64,000 nt of DNA from assembly GCA_937998355.1 (NCBI GenBank), contig CALLDI010000007.1:124001-188000 (forward strand). The letters run 5' to 3'. This document shows positions 52,388 through 61,313 of this stretch, in pieces. Numbering within the stretch: the stretch's first letter is position 1; the number at the start of each line of letters is the position of its first letter. The stretch is from an uncultured Eggerthella sp. GTDB taxonomy: Bacteria; Actinomycetota; Coriobacteriia; Coriobacteriales; Eggerthellaceae. The notes under the pieces are model-generated. The model saw nothing but the letters and a program-made list of their open reading frames with translations, searched no databases and had not been told where the DNA came from. A program made the position numbers and the translations under genes.

Positions 52388-53668
52388 ATGACCTCGCAGA
52401 TCGGAACTACTTGTGTGCAAGGCGGCTACCATCCCGGAAACGCGGAGCCCCGTCAGATCCCCATCTACCAAAGCACTACCTGGAAGTACGATTCGAGCGA
52501 GTTCATGGGAAAGCTCTTCGACCTGGAAGAGGCGGGATATTTCTACACACGCCTGCAAAATCCCACGAACGACTATGTCGCAGCGAAGATCTGCGAGCTG
52601 GAGGGCGGAACGGCTGCGATGCTCACTTCTTCGGGGCAAGCTGCGAACTTCTTCGCCATCTTCAATATCGCAGGCTGCGGCGACCACGTGGTCTGCTCGA
52701 CCTCGATCTACGGAGGAACGTACAACCTATTCGCTCACACCATGGCACGCATGGGCATCGAGTTCACGTTCGTCTCCCCCACTTGTTCGGATGAGGAACT
52801 CGAAGCAGCATTCAAACCGAACACCAAAGCGGTGTTCGGCGAGACCGTGGCGAACCCAGCGTTGACCGTGCTCGACATCGAGCGTTTCGCGAAAGCCGCA
52901 CATGACCACGGCGTGCCGCTGATCGTCGACAACACCTTCCCCACCCCCGTCAATTGCCGCCCGATCGAATGGGGTGCCGACATCGTGACGCACTCGACCA
53001 CGAAATATATGGATGGCCACGGGGCTGCTGTTGGTGGGTGCATCGTCGATTCGGGCAAGTTCGATTGGGACGCACACGCCGATAAGTTCCCCGGCCTCAC
53101 CACGCCCGACGTAAGCTACCACGGCGTGACCTACACCAAGCAGTTCGGGCAAGAAGGCGCCTTCATCACGAAGGCGACCGCGCAGCTCATGCGCGATTTC
53201 GGTGCGATCCAATCGCCGCAGAACGCCTTCCTCTTGAACATGGGGCTCGAGAGCCTGCACCTGCGCATGGCGCAACACACGAAGAACGGTCTCGCGGTCG
53301 CACAATTCCTGAACGACCATCCGAAGGTCGCGTGGGTTCGCTATGCCGATCTGCCCGGCGACGAGAACTACGAGCTCGCCCAAAAGTACCTACCGAATGG
53401 ATCGTGCGGCGTCGTGAGCTTCGGCGTTGCTGGCGGTCGAGAGGCGGCTGAGCGATTCATGTCAGCGCTCAAGATGGCGCAGATCGCGACCCATGTTGCT
53501 GATGCACGCACCTGCGTTCTGCATCCAGCTAACGCCACCCATCGCCAGATGAACGACGAGGAGCTCGAGGCGGCGGTCATCAGCGCGGACCTGATCCGCC
53601 TTTCATGCGGCATCGAAGACCCAACCGACCTCATCGCCGATCTCGAGCAGGCGCTCGCGGCGGTATAG
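52388..53668 (+). CDS. metY: O-acetylhomoserine sulfhydrylase (aminocarboxypropyltransferase)
   Basis: A 426-residue Cys/Met-metabolism PLP enzyme that makes homocysteine from O-acetylhomoserine and sulfide. TTCVQGGYHPGNAEPRQIPIYQST is the N-terminal signature, YFYTRLQNPTNDYVAAKICELEGG and ATSSG-like LTSSGQAAN follow, the PLP lysine is in THSTTKYMDGHG, and ADARTCVLHPANATHRQM is the C-terminal block. The length (about 430) favours MetY over the 380-residue MetB/MetC type. The ATG at 52388 follows AGGAG. It is divergent from metA. Confidence 0.95.
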   Translation: MTSQIGTTCVQGGYHPGNAEPRQIPIYQSTTWKYDSSEFMGKLFDLEEAGYFYTRLQNPTNDYVAAKICELEGGTAAMLTSSGQAANFFAIFNIAGCGDHVVCSTSIYGGTYNLFAHTMARMGIEFTFVSPTCSDEELEAAFKPNTKAVFGETVANPALTVLDIERFAKAAHDHGVPLIVDNTFPTPVNCRPIEWGADIVTHSTTKYMDGHGAAVGGCIVDSGKFDWDAHADKFPGLTTPDVSYHGVTYTKQFGQEGAFITKATAQLMRDFGAIQSPQNAFLLNMGLESLHLRMAQHTKNGLAVAQFLNDHPKVAWVRYADLPGDENYELAQKYLPNGSCGVVSFGVAGGREAAERFMSALKMAQIATHVADARTCVLHPANATHRQMNDEELEAAVISADLIRLSCGIEDPTDLIADLEQALAAV

Positions 53669-53704
53669 ATGTTCGCGGCAGCGCTCGCAACGGGGTAGAC
53701 GTTC
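53651..53704 (+). repeat. Short tandem duplication over the metY stop
   Basis: A 24-nt unit at 53651-53674, containing the last codons and TAG stop of metY, recurs 30 nt later at 53681-53704 with 19 of 24 positions matching, and the second unit is in frame and also carries TAG. Confidence 0.6.
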
Positions 53705-54132
53705 TGCTGCATATGCAGTCGCCTCAATAGAGAAAGCGACTCGCCGCGCTTATCTTCGCGTCTCGTTTTGCAGTCAAAACATGATTTTTTGCAGCAGTTT
53801 TGCGCTTGTACGCACAAAATAGGCCACTCGGGGACGCTCCCGAGCAAAGATCGCAGTGTTTGCTAGCCCTTATCACAAAAAGCCCAGGTCGGAGATCTTA
53901 ATGTCTGTCGAGTTGTGCGTACGATCGAAAATATCTTGCAATAAATCGGGGAAACGGTGCAGGAATAAGTTCAGGGCGTACGGAAAAGCTTCGGAGCATC
54001 GCGCAGATGGAGGGCTCAGGGAGAAGGGTTCAGGGAGCATCGTACATGTGAAAGACCTTGAGGATACTGCATCTCGTGCACATGAAGGATCAAGGCGCCA
54101 TATCATGCATATAGAAAGTCTTGAGAACGCAC
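53705..54132. other. Long intergenic region without a supportable gene
   Basis: Between the convergent metY and hom genes. It holds CTGCATATGCAG (palindrome near 53706), a CTCGGG/CCCGAG hairpin near 53824, an AT-rich stretch around 53770-53820, and purine-rich repeats near 54015-54040 (GGGCTCAGGGAG, GGGTTCAGGGAG). Open frames on both strands lack ribosome sites and codon bias. I see no known RNA. Confidence 0.5.
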
Positions 54133-54158
54133 GAAAGCCCCGACGAATCGGGGCTTTC
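54133..54158. terminator. Hairpin terminator, probably of hom
   Basis: GAAAGCCCCG (54133-54142) pairs with CGGGGCTTTC (54149-54158). T-rich flanks are TTCTTCTT on the plus strand and TTTCGT on the minus strand. It is 40 nt after the hom stop. Confidence 0.8.
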
Positions 54159-54198
54159 TTCTTAGCTATGAACTTCCGCGAAGGACCGACTCGCTGCG

Positions 54199-55485
54199 CT
54201 AATCCTGAACGCGGATGACCGAAGGATAGCCGCCCAGCACCGCATTCGGAAGCGCGAGCACTTCTTCGATGACCTTCGCGACGCTGTCTTCATGCGCAGT
54301 ATGCGTGACGAAAACCAAGTTCACCGCGTCGCGCGCTTTCGTGCCGCGCTGCTGTACGGATTGCAGCGATACGTCGTACTTCGCGAAGATATCCGCGCAT
54401 GCCGCCAGAACGCCCGCGCGGTCCTCGACCAGGAAGCGGATGTAGTATTTCGTCTGCAGCTCGTCCATGCTGATGACGGGCAGATGGTCGGTGCATGTGC
54501 AACCAACGATGGGCGCGATGCCCATCTGGATGTGGCGCGCGACCTCGAGCACATCGCCCATGACCGCGCTTGCGGCAGGGCCTGCACCTGCGCCTTCGCC
54601 GAAGAACATGGTCTCACCCACTGCGTCGCCGACCACGTAGATGGCGTTGAAGACGCCATTGACCTTCGCGAGCTGGTGGTCGAGCGGAATCATGGTGGGG
54701 TGCACGCGCACGCCGATACCGTGATCGGTACGGTGCGCATGAGCGATCAGCTTTACGGCGTAACCCATGTTGTTCGCGAGTGCGAGATCGATCGGCGAGA
54801 TACGGCGGATGCCTTCGGTGTACACATCGTCCATGACCACACGAGAATTGAACGCGATAGATGCGAGGATGGCGATCTTCGCTGCTGCGTCATGACCGTC
54901 CACGTCCGCCGTAGGGTCAGCCTCGGCGAAACCCTTTTCCTGAGCTTCCGCGAGCGCTTCGTCGTAGCTCATGCCGTCTTCATCCATGCGCGTAAGCATG
55001 TAGTTGGTCGTGCCGTTCACGATGCCCATGACGGCAGAGATTTCGTTCGCGATGAGGGAGTGCTTCAACGGGCCGATGATGGGGATGCCGCCGCCAACGC
55101 TGGCCTCGAACGCGATCTCGACGCCCTTCGCTTCCGCGAGCGCCATGATCTCTTCGCCCGACGTGGCCATGAGCGCCTTGTTCGCGGTGACGACGTTCTT
55201 ACCCGCCTCGAGCGCGCTCTTCACGACATCCTTCGCGACCGTCGTGCCGCCGATCAGCTCGATGACGATATCGATCTCGGGATCGTTGATGATGTCGGAG
55301 AAGTCGGTCGTGAACAGGTCCGCAACGCCATGCGCCTCTGCCTGTTCAGGGTTGCGCGAGCACACGCGCACCAACTCAAGATCGATGCCGTAATGACGCA
55401 GGAAATCTTCCTTGTGGTTGCGCAGAATATCGATGCAGCCGCCGCCAACGGTACCGGTTCCAATCAATCCGACTTTAACAGCCAT
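54199..55485 (-). CDS. hom: Homoserine dehydrogenase
   Basis: A 428-residue enzyme reducing aspartate semialdehyde to homoserine, feeding methionine and threonine. The NAD(P) loop is VGLIGTGTVGGG at the start, IELIGGTTVAKDVV and VTANKALMA follow, and the catalytic region includes GIVNGTTNYML and ADPTADVDGHDAAAK. The last 80 residues are an ACT domain (YIRFLVEDRAGVLAACADIF), which usually gives feedback inhibition by threonine. The ATG at 55485 follows GGAGTGG; upstream in-frame starts are less likely. It is 117 nt after lysA on the same strand. Confidence 0.96.
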   Translation of the reverse strand: MAVKVGLIGTGTVGGGCIDILRNHKEDFLRHYGIDLELVRVCSRNPEQAEAHGVADLFTTDFSDIINDPEIDIVIELIGGTTVAKDVVKSALEAGKNVVTANKALMATSGEEIMALAEAKGVEIAFEASVGGGIPIIGPLKHSLIANEISAVMGIVNGTTNYMLTRMDEDGMSYDEALAEAQEKGFAEADPTADVDGHDAAAKIAILASIAFNSRVVMDDVYTEGIRRISPIDLALANNMGYAVKLIAHAHRTDHGIGVRVHPTMIPLDHQLAKVNGVFNAIYVVGDAVGETMFFGEGAGAGPAASAVMGDVLEVARHIQMGIAPIVGCTCTDHLPVISMDELQTKYYIRFLVEDRAGVLAACADIFAKYDVSLQSVQQRGTKARDAVNLVFVTHTAHEDSVAKVIEEVLALPNAVLGGYPSVIRVQD

Positions 55486-55602
55486 ACGATCCACTCCATT
55501 CATAATTCGTGTGCTAGAGATTATACCCACTGGAAAATGAATCGAGCGACCACAACACGGGCCGCTCGATAAGATAGCGATTTAGGTAGTCTTACGGTCG
55601 CG

Positions 55603-56961
55603 CTAATCCACGTCGCACGCCATGAGGTCGGCGTAAGTCTCGCGGCGCGTGACGAGCTTCGCTTCCCCGTCCTTCACGAACACGATGCCCGGACGCGGCT
55701 GTCCGTTGTAGTTGCTCGCCATGGAATGGCAGTAAGCGCCGGTGCCGAACACGCACAGGATGTCGCCCAGGTCGGGATGCTGCAGCGGACGATCGAGCGC
55801 GACCGCATCGCCGCTTTCGCAGTGTTTGCCACAGACCGTCACGATCTCGGTGCGCGGCTGGTCGGCCTTGTTCGCGATGACCGGTTCGTAGTCCGCGTGA
55901 TAGAGCGCGGTACGGATGTTGTCGGACATGCCGCCATCGATCGCGACGTACTTGCGGATGCCCGGCAGCGTCTTCAGGATGCCGACCGTGTAGAGCGTAA
56001 CGCCAGGGTTCGCGACCATCGAACGGCCTGGTTCGCACAGGAGGCGCGGCTCCTTGAAGTCGAACTGCGCGCAGTACTTCTTCATCGAGCTCGTGACCAC
56101 CTCAGCGAATTCTTCGATCGAAGCGGGCTTCTCTTCCGTGACGTACGCGATACCGAGACCGCCACCCACGTCGATCTCGTCGACCTCGATGCCGTAATGG
56201 TCCTTCACGCGCGCCGCGAATTCCACGATGACCTTGATGGCCTCGTCGAAGGAGTGGAGCGCGAAGATCTGCGAACCGATGTGCATATGGAATCCGACCA
56301 GGTTGACGTTGGGGAGTTCGTAGATATCGCCCACGCAGGTGAACGCGAAATCCTCGCGCATGGTGAAGCCGAACTTCGAGTCCTCGCAGCCAGTGCGGAT
56401 GTATTCATGAGTGTCCGCCTCGACGCCAGGAGTGATGCGCATGTAGATGTCTTGGGTCTTACCCAGTTCCGTCGCGATCTCGGAGACGCGATAGGCTTCG
56501 ATGCGCGAATCGACCACGATGCGGCCCACGCCTGCGGAAATAGCCTCGCGCAATTCCTGTGGGGTCTTGTTGTTGCCGTGCACGAAGACACGCTCCATCG
56601 GGAAATCGACCGCTTGTGCGAGCGCGAGTTCGCCACCGCCCGATACGTCCAAACATAGACCGTGCTGCGCCACGAGTCGGCAGACCGCCTTGTTCAAGAA
56701 CGCCTTCGACGCATAGATGACATCGGAATTCGGATAGCGCGACGCGAACGCATCGCGATACGTTTCCATGCGATTCTCCAGGTCTGCCTGGTCGTACACA
56801 TAGAGCGCCGTGCCGAATTCTTTGGCGACGTCGACCATATCCACTCCACCGATATGAAGGTGCCCGTCGATGACCTCCGCCGTGAGCGGCAGGCAAGCGC
56901 CGAGCTCCATCGTGGTGAGATTATCGGGTTCTGCATCATGCTTTGGGGCTGGAAGCGACAT
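55603..56961 (-). CDS. lysA: Diaminopimelate decarboxylase
   Basis: A 452-residue fold-type III PLP enzyme converting meso-diaminopimelate to lysine. The PLP lysine is Lys86 in VIYASKAFLN, followed by CLDVSGGGELALA, FGFTMRED, GFHMHIGSQI and VDVGGGLGIAY-like EIDVGGGLGIAYV. LCEPGRSMVANPG and the C-terminal CVFGTGAYCHSMASNYNG complete the active site. The N-terminal 17 residues before METGA-like MELGACLPL are extra. The ATG at 56961 follows AAAGGGACC. It forms a lysA-hom pair. Confidence 0.95.
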   Translation of the reverse strand: MSLPAPKHDAEPDNLTTMELGACLPLTAEVIDGHLHIGGVDMVDVAKEFGTALYVYDQADLENRMETYRDAFASRYPNSDVIYASKAFLNKAVCRLVAQHGLCLDVSGGGELALAQAVDFPMERVFVHGNNKTPQELREAISAGVGRIVVDSRIEAYRVSEIATELGKTQDIYMRITPGVEADTHEYIRTGCEDSKFGFTMREDFAFTCVGDIYELPNVNLVGFHMHIGSQIFALHSFDEAIKVIVEFAARVKDHYGIEVDEIDVGGGLGIAYVTEEKPASIEEFAEVVTSSMKKYCAQFDFKEPRLLCEPGRSMVANPGVTLYTVGILKTLPGIRKYVAIDGGMSDNIRTALYHADYEPVIANKADQPRTEIVTVCGKHCESGDAVALDRPLQHPDLGDILCVFGTGAYCHSMASNYNGQPRPGIVFVKDGEAKLVTRRETYADLMACDVD

Positions 56962-57028
56962 GAGGTCCCTTTCTCAAAGTAGTGTCAGTGTTAACTCGCT
57001 CTATCTTACTCTCTGGCTGCATACGCGC

Positions 57029-58675
57029 TCAGGAGAATAAGGCGAAGAAACGAGATAGCAATGTTTCTTCTTCCTCTTCGACCGCTTCAGGTTCGGGGTC
57101 GGGCACATGAATGGCTTCGGTGGTCATGACGAACTGGACCAACTTCACGTTCGTATTGCGCGCATCGACGAAGCTCTGAGGTGTGAAATCACTCTTATCG
57201 TAATCGGACATGAGCGCGTCGATCTCTGCCTGGACCTTGTCAGGAATGCGCTGGCTCTCTTCATGGAGCTGAGTCGTGCCTTCGGCGAGCGCTGCCGTGC
57301 CATTCGCAAGCTGATCGGCGCCCTGCATCAAGCTATCCGTCGAACCCGCCAGCTCGCTCGCGCCCGCATCGAGTTCGCTCGAGCCAGCGACAAGACCCTC
57401 ACCCTTTGCGGAAAGCTGTTCGAGTCCCGCAGAAAGCTGGGTGAGCGCGCCATCGATCTGCGCATATCCGCTCGGCAACTGCTCGACCCCTTCGGCATAC
57501 TGCTTCAGGCCTGCGAGCTGAGTCGACATGCCTGCGATCTGCTGGATGAGCGCAGCTTTTTCCGCATCGGAAAGCCCGCTCGCCTGGATCTGAGCGACAA
57601 GACCCTGAATCTGCGACTCGGTCTGCGAGAGCGACTGCGTGATACCGGCGCTCGCGGTGGCGAGTTCTTGGAGCTTCGCAGCGAACGTCTTCGAGCCTTC
57701 TGCTGCCTGCGCGAGACCCTGGCTCACCTGCGCGACGCCCGCCACATAGGCAGCAACTCCAGCTGAGAGCTCTTCGGTTCCGCCCTTCAGCTGCGCGGCA
57801 CCCTCATCGAGCTTCTGCACACCACTTGAGAGCGCATCCGAGCCTGTCTCGAGATCATTCGCGCCGCTCTTGAGCTTCTCGGAGCCCGCGATCAATTCAT
57901 CGAATTGCGAGACGAGCGCAGCAGAATCGGGTAGGTCGAGCGCCATGGAGAACGGGATCGCGGCGATGCTGATGCCCTCCATCTCGAAATCCTTGACCTC
58001 TGCCGCAAGCGAGAACGAACCGTCCTTGCCCGGCATGCCCGTGAACGACACGGACGTATCGGAACCAGCCAGCGCGATAGCACCTTCTTCGGTCGCGACG
58101 TGCGTCGCATGATCGATCGGCAGCGTGCACGTGATCTGCAGCATGTAGTTATCGTAATAGGCCTGGTCGACCGCGGTGTTGCGATCGGTCTCGATAAGGA
58201 TGCGCAACGACCCCGTCTTACCTGCAAGCTCTTCAGGAGAAACACGCTGGCCATCCAATTCATAGGCGATGCGGATGTTCCACGGCAAATCGGTCGAAGC
58301 GAGGTTACCTTGATAGGTGAATGACTCCTCCTCGATGACACATACCACGCTGTCAGCTTCAAGCCCGAGCGCCGCTTCGTCAGTGAGGTTGACCGCGTCG
58401 TCATACGCGCCGAAATCGCGCGCAAGAGCAGGAACGTCGGAGAAGATCTCGTTGACGACATAGAGGCTCTTCACCGCACCCGTTGCGGTCATGCTGGCGT
58501 AGACGACCTCTTCCTTCTCCGCGCTACCTTCGATGATATCGCCCTCGATCCGAGCGCTCGAGGCGGCTGCTTCTTCGGCGTATACCGGAGTGAACGTAGC
58601 GAGCTGCGGCGCGACGCCACCTGCTACCAACACCACGGCAAGCGCGCTTGCCATTGCAACGTTTCGGACCTTCAT
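57029..58675 (-). CDS. Secreted coiled-coil protein partnered with the MMPL exporter
   Basis: A 548-residue exported protein. A signal peptide (about 1-33, ending VYAEEA) is followed by a beta-rich region (about 40-260) and a long helical region (about 275-460) with repeating L-x-x-G-x-x-x-L units such as LKSGANDLETGSDALSSGVQ. That repeat is typical of YhgE/Pip-like and other MMPL-associated proteins. It ends in a Glu-rich stretch and LLSRFFALFS, possibly amphipathic, with no clear membrane segment. The frame is open far upstream, but ATG 58675, 4 nt after the MMPL stop and preceded by GAAGGGTG, is the true start. The function is unknown. Confidence 0.85.
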   Translation of the reverse strand: MKVRNVAMASALAVVLVAGGVAPQLATFTPVYAEEAAASSARIEGDIIEGSAEKEEVVYASMTATGAVKSLYVVNEIFSDVPALARDFGAYDDAVNLTDEAALGLEADSVVCVIEEESFTYQGNLASTDLPWNIRIAYELDGQRVSPEELAGKTGSLRILIETDRNTAVDQAYYDNYMLQITCTLPIDHATHVATEEGAIALAGSDTSVSFTGMPGKDGSFSLAAEVKDFEMEGISIAAIPFSMALDLPDSAALVSQFDELIAGSEKLKSGANDLETGSDALSSGVQKLDEGAAQLKGGTEELSAGVAAYVAGVAQVSQGLAQAAEGSKTFAAKLQELATASAGITQSLSQTESQIQGLVAQIQASGLSDAEKAALIQQIAGMSTQLAGLKQYAEGVEQLPSGYAQIDGALTQLSAGLEQLSAKGEGLVAGSSELDAGASELAGSTDSLMQGADQLANGTAALAEGTTQLHEESQRIPDKVQAEIDALMSDYDKSDFTPQSFVDARNTNVKLVQFVMTTEAIHVPDPEPEAVEEEEETLLSRFFALFS

Positions 58676-58679
58676 ATCT

Positions 58680-60761
58680 TCACCCTTCATAGAAGCGAGC
58701 ACCGAGCGTGGTCTTCTCGATGACCTTGTCGAATACGATGAACAACATCGGCAGGAGCAAGAACGTATTGAGCGCCGCGATGAACGCGCCACGCCCGATG
58801 AGCGTGCCCAACCCCGCGATGACCCCGTTGCTCGAGATGAGGCCGATGAACATGCCGCAGAGCGTGAGGATGGTAGCCGACGTGAGGATGGTGATGGCGC
58901 TGTGCGAGATGGCTTTGATGAGCGCGGGGCGCTTGGGCATCTCGCGACGTTTCTCCAGATAAGAACGCGATAGGATGATGGTATAGTCCACCGTCGCGCC
59001 CAGCATGATGGCGCTGATGATGAGATAGCCGATGTACTGGATGGTGTCGCCCGTGAAATACGGGATGGCCAGGTTGATCCAAATGGAAAGCTCGATCGTG
59101 AAGAGCAGGATGAGCGGGATCGACAGGCTGCGGAACATGATGAGCAACACCAGGCCGATCGCGACAACCGAAGCGATGAGCACGCGCAGCGAGTCGTCGT
59201 TCACGATGAGCGACATGTCGTAGCTGGTCACCATGCCGCCAACCAGTTCGTAGGCGTTCGGGTAATACTGCTGGCTGATATCGCGCACTTCCTGGATGAG
59301 ATCGAACACCTCCTGGCCTTCGCTCGAGAGGTCGGTGCCGATGATGATGCGCGAGTATCCGTTCGAGATGAGCGCCGAGAGGCTCCCTTCGGGCACCACA
59401 TCGGTCGGAATGCGCTCCGAGACCGTCGTAACGTACGACGTGACCGACGTGACATGCGGCAGGCCGTCGATGGCCTGCGTGAGCGCGCGTTCCTTGCCCC
59501 AGCTGCCTTCAGGCACGAGCAGCACCCATTGCCCTGATACGTTGAACGTGTCCTCGATGAGGTTCGTGTCGTCGTAGATCTCGCTACCCGGCTCGACGAA
59601 GCCGCTGGCGCCATACACGAATTCCGTCTGGCGCGAGCCGAGGAATGCGGGTGCGACCACCAGCGCTGCGATGATGGTGAACGGGATGCTCAGACGCACG
59701 CACCACTGCGCGAACTTGTTGAACGAGGGCAAGAGCTTGCGATGCGCCGTGCGCTGCAGGAGCTTTTCCGAGAGCAGCACCATAACCGGCAGCACGAAGA
59801 GCACAGACAGGAAGCTGAACACGATGCCTTTCGCGAGCACAAGACCCATGTCGGCACCGATCAAGAATGCCATGACGCACAGCGACAAGAAGCCGAAGAA
59901 CGTGGTGGCCGCCGAGGACGCGATGACGCCCGATGCCTTGTGCATGCCCGCTACCGCAGCCTCATAGGAAGAAAGGCCCTCAGCCTTGAAATGGCGATAT
60001 TCATGCAGCATGACGATGCCGTAGTCCATCGAGACCGCAAGCTGCAGGATAGCCGCGCACATCTGCGTGATGAACGAGATCTCGCCGAAGATGATGTTCG
60101 TGCCCAGGTTGTAGACGATCGAGATGCCGATGACCGAAAGGAAGAGCACTGGCTCGAACCAGGCTTCGCTCGTGAGCAATAGCAGCCCCAGGATGACCGC
60201 GACCGCCATGATGAGGATGATCTGGATCTCGATATCCGACGAGCCTTGCGCCACCGCCGTGTTCACCGCATCGCCCGACATCGCGACATCGGAGGCTCCC
60301 TTCGTAGCAGCGACCTCCTTCACTTCGTCGAGCGTGGCCACCGCTTTGGTCGAATCGAACGTGACCTGATAGAGATAGCCTTCGTCGCTCTTCCAGGCGT
60401 TCACCACGTTCTGGTCGTAAGTCTCGAGCGGGCGCGCGATATCGACCACATCACCTAGCCACAGCACATCCGAAAGGCCATCGAGCGCCTCGAATTCTTG
60501 CGCGAGCGTATCGGCCTGCATGAGCGAAACGCCTTGCACATAGACATATCCATTGGGAAGGTTGCCGCCGAACGAATCCTCCAGTACCTGGAGCGACCTG
60601 GTCGAAGCCGACTCTTCGGGAAGATAGTCGGCGAATTCATAGTTCACCTTTACGAGCGGGATGCACAGTGCGCATACGACGCACAATACGAGCGCCCACG
60701 CCAGCACGCCCTTGCGATGGTTCAGGGTCGCACGAAAGAGCTTGTCGACTGCTTGATGCAC
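58680..60761 (-). CDS. MMPL/RND-family (HAE3-like) transporter
   Basis: A 693-residue proton-driven exporter with an internal duplication: a membrane helix, a large external loop and five more helices, twice. The first half contains MCAAILQLAVSMDYGIVMLHEY and the second IISAIMLGATVDYTIILSRSY, which are the paired GxxxDY proton-relay motifs of MMPL proteins. The conserved FGFLSLCVMAF is in the first half. The start is GTG at 60761 after AGAAGGGCC. The secreted coiled-coil gene follows after 4 nt, so the two form one system, probably moving a lipid or envelope component. The substrate is unknown. Confidence 0.9.
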   Translation of the reverse strand: MHQAVDKLFRATLNHRKGVLAWALVLCVVCALCIPLVKVNYEFADYLPEESASTRSLQVLEDSFGGNLPNGYVYVQGVSLMQADTLAQEFEALDGLSDVLWLGDVVDIARPLETYDQNVVNAWKSDEGYLYQVTFDSTKAVATLDEVKEVAATKGASDVAMSGDAVNTAVAQGSSDIEIQIILIMAVAVILGLLLLTSEAWFEPVLFLSVIGISIVYNLGTNIIFGEISFITQMCAAILQLAVSMDYGIVMLHEYRHFKAEGLSSYEAAVAGMHKASGVIASSAATTFFGFLSLCVMAFLIGADMGLVLAKGIVFSFLSVLFVLPVMVLLSEKLLQRTAHRKLLPSFNKFAQWCVRLSIPFTIIAALVVAPAFLGSRQTEFVYGASGFVEPGSEIYDDTNLIEDTFNVSGQWVLLVPEGSWGKERALTQAIDGLPHVTSVTSYVTTVSERIPTDVVPEGSLSALISNGYSRIIIGTDLSSEGQEVFDLIQEVRDISQQYYPNAYELVGGMVTSYDMSLIVNDDSLRVLIASVVAIGLVLLIMFRSLSIPLILLFTIELSIWINLAIPYFTGDTIQYIGYLIISAIMLGATVDYTIILSRSYLEKRREMPKRPALIKAISHSAITILTSATILTLCGMFIGLISSNGVIAGLGTLIGRGAFIAALNTFLLLPMLFIVFDKVIEKTTLGARFYEG

Positions 60762-60866
60762 GGCCCTTCTTTCCTCTTCGTCGCCCGTGAAGATTTGCGC
60801 ATGTTAGCGATCTATGGGTAGTATAAACAAACCTGAAAACAACTACGAACGCGGTAGGGATTCTCC

Positions 60867-61310
60867 ATGCTAAAAATCACGGTCATCGCTGTTGGGAAGC
60901 TGAAAGAGCGTTTTTGGCGCGATGCGTGCGCTGAATACCTGAAGCGCTTGGAAGGCTACTGCAAGATCGTCGTACGCGAGATCCCTGACTCGAACATGGC
61001 CCAGGAAGCGAGCCTCATCACAGATGCGCTACCCGAAAAGGCACCCGTCATCGTGCTGGATATTCAAGGCAAGCCCACGTCGAGCGAACAGCTGGCGACC
61101 ATGATCGAGACCTCAACCGTGGAAGGCGTTTCGCATATCGCATTCGTGATCGGCGGATCGGACGGGATCGCACCTGAAGTGAAAGCGCGCGCTGCCAAGC
61201 GCATGAGCTTCGGGCCGATAACGCTTCCGCACAACCTCGCGCGCGTCGTGCTGCTCGAGCAGATCTACCGCGCCTTCAAGATCATGCGCGGCGAACCGTA
61301 TCACAAATAG
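60867..61310 (+). CDS. rlmH: 23S rRNA (pseudouridine1915-N3)-methyltransferase RlmH
   Basis: A 147-residue SPOUT methyltransferase acting on pseudouridine 1915 of assembled 70S ribosomes. It starts MLKITVIAVGKLKERFW, contains VIVLDIQGKPTSSEQLA, IAFVIGGSDGI and ends SFGPITLPHNLARVVLLEQIYRAFKIMRGEPYHK, the standard C-terminal signature. Length is slightly under the usual 155-160. The ATG follows AGGGA. It is convergent with the LCP gene, 3 nt apart. Confidence 0.96.
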   Translation: MLKITVIAVGKLKERFWRDACAEYLKRLEGYCKIVVREIPDSNMAQEASLITDALPEKAPVIVLDIQGKPTSSEQLATMIETSTVEGVSHIAFVIGGSDGIAPEVKARAAKRMSFGPITLPHNLARVVLLEQIYRAFKIMRGEPYHK

Positions 61311-61313
61311 GGA

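Noticed and set aside
53856..54218. A 120-codon plus-strand frame (and a 77-codon minus-strand frame at 53873-54106) in the metY-hom gap
   Set aside because: The plus-strand frame runs through a terminator hairpin and into the antisense of hom. Neither has a ribosome site, and rare codons (TTA, ATA) are frequent. I treat the region as non-coding.
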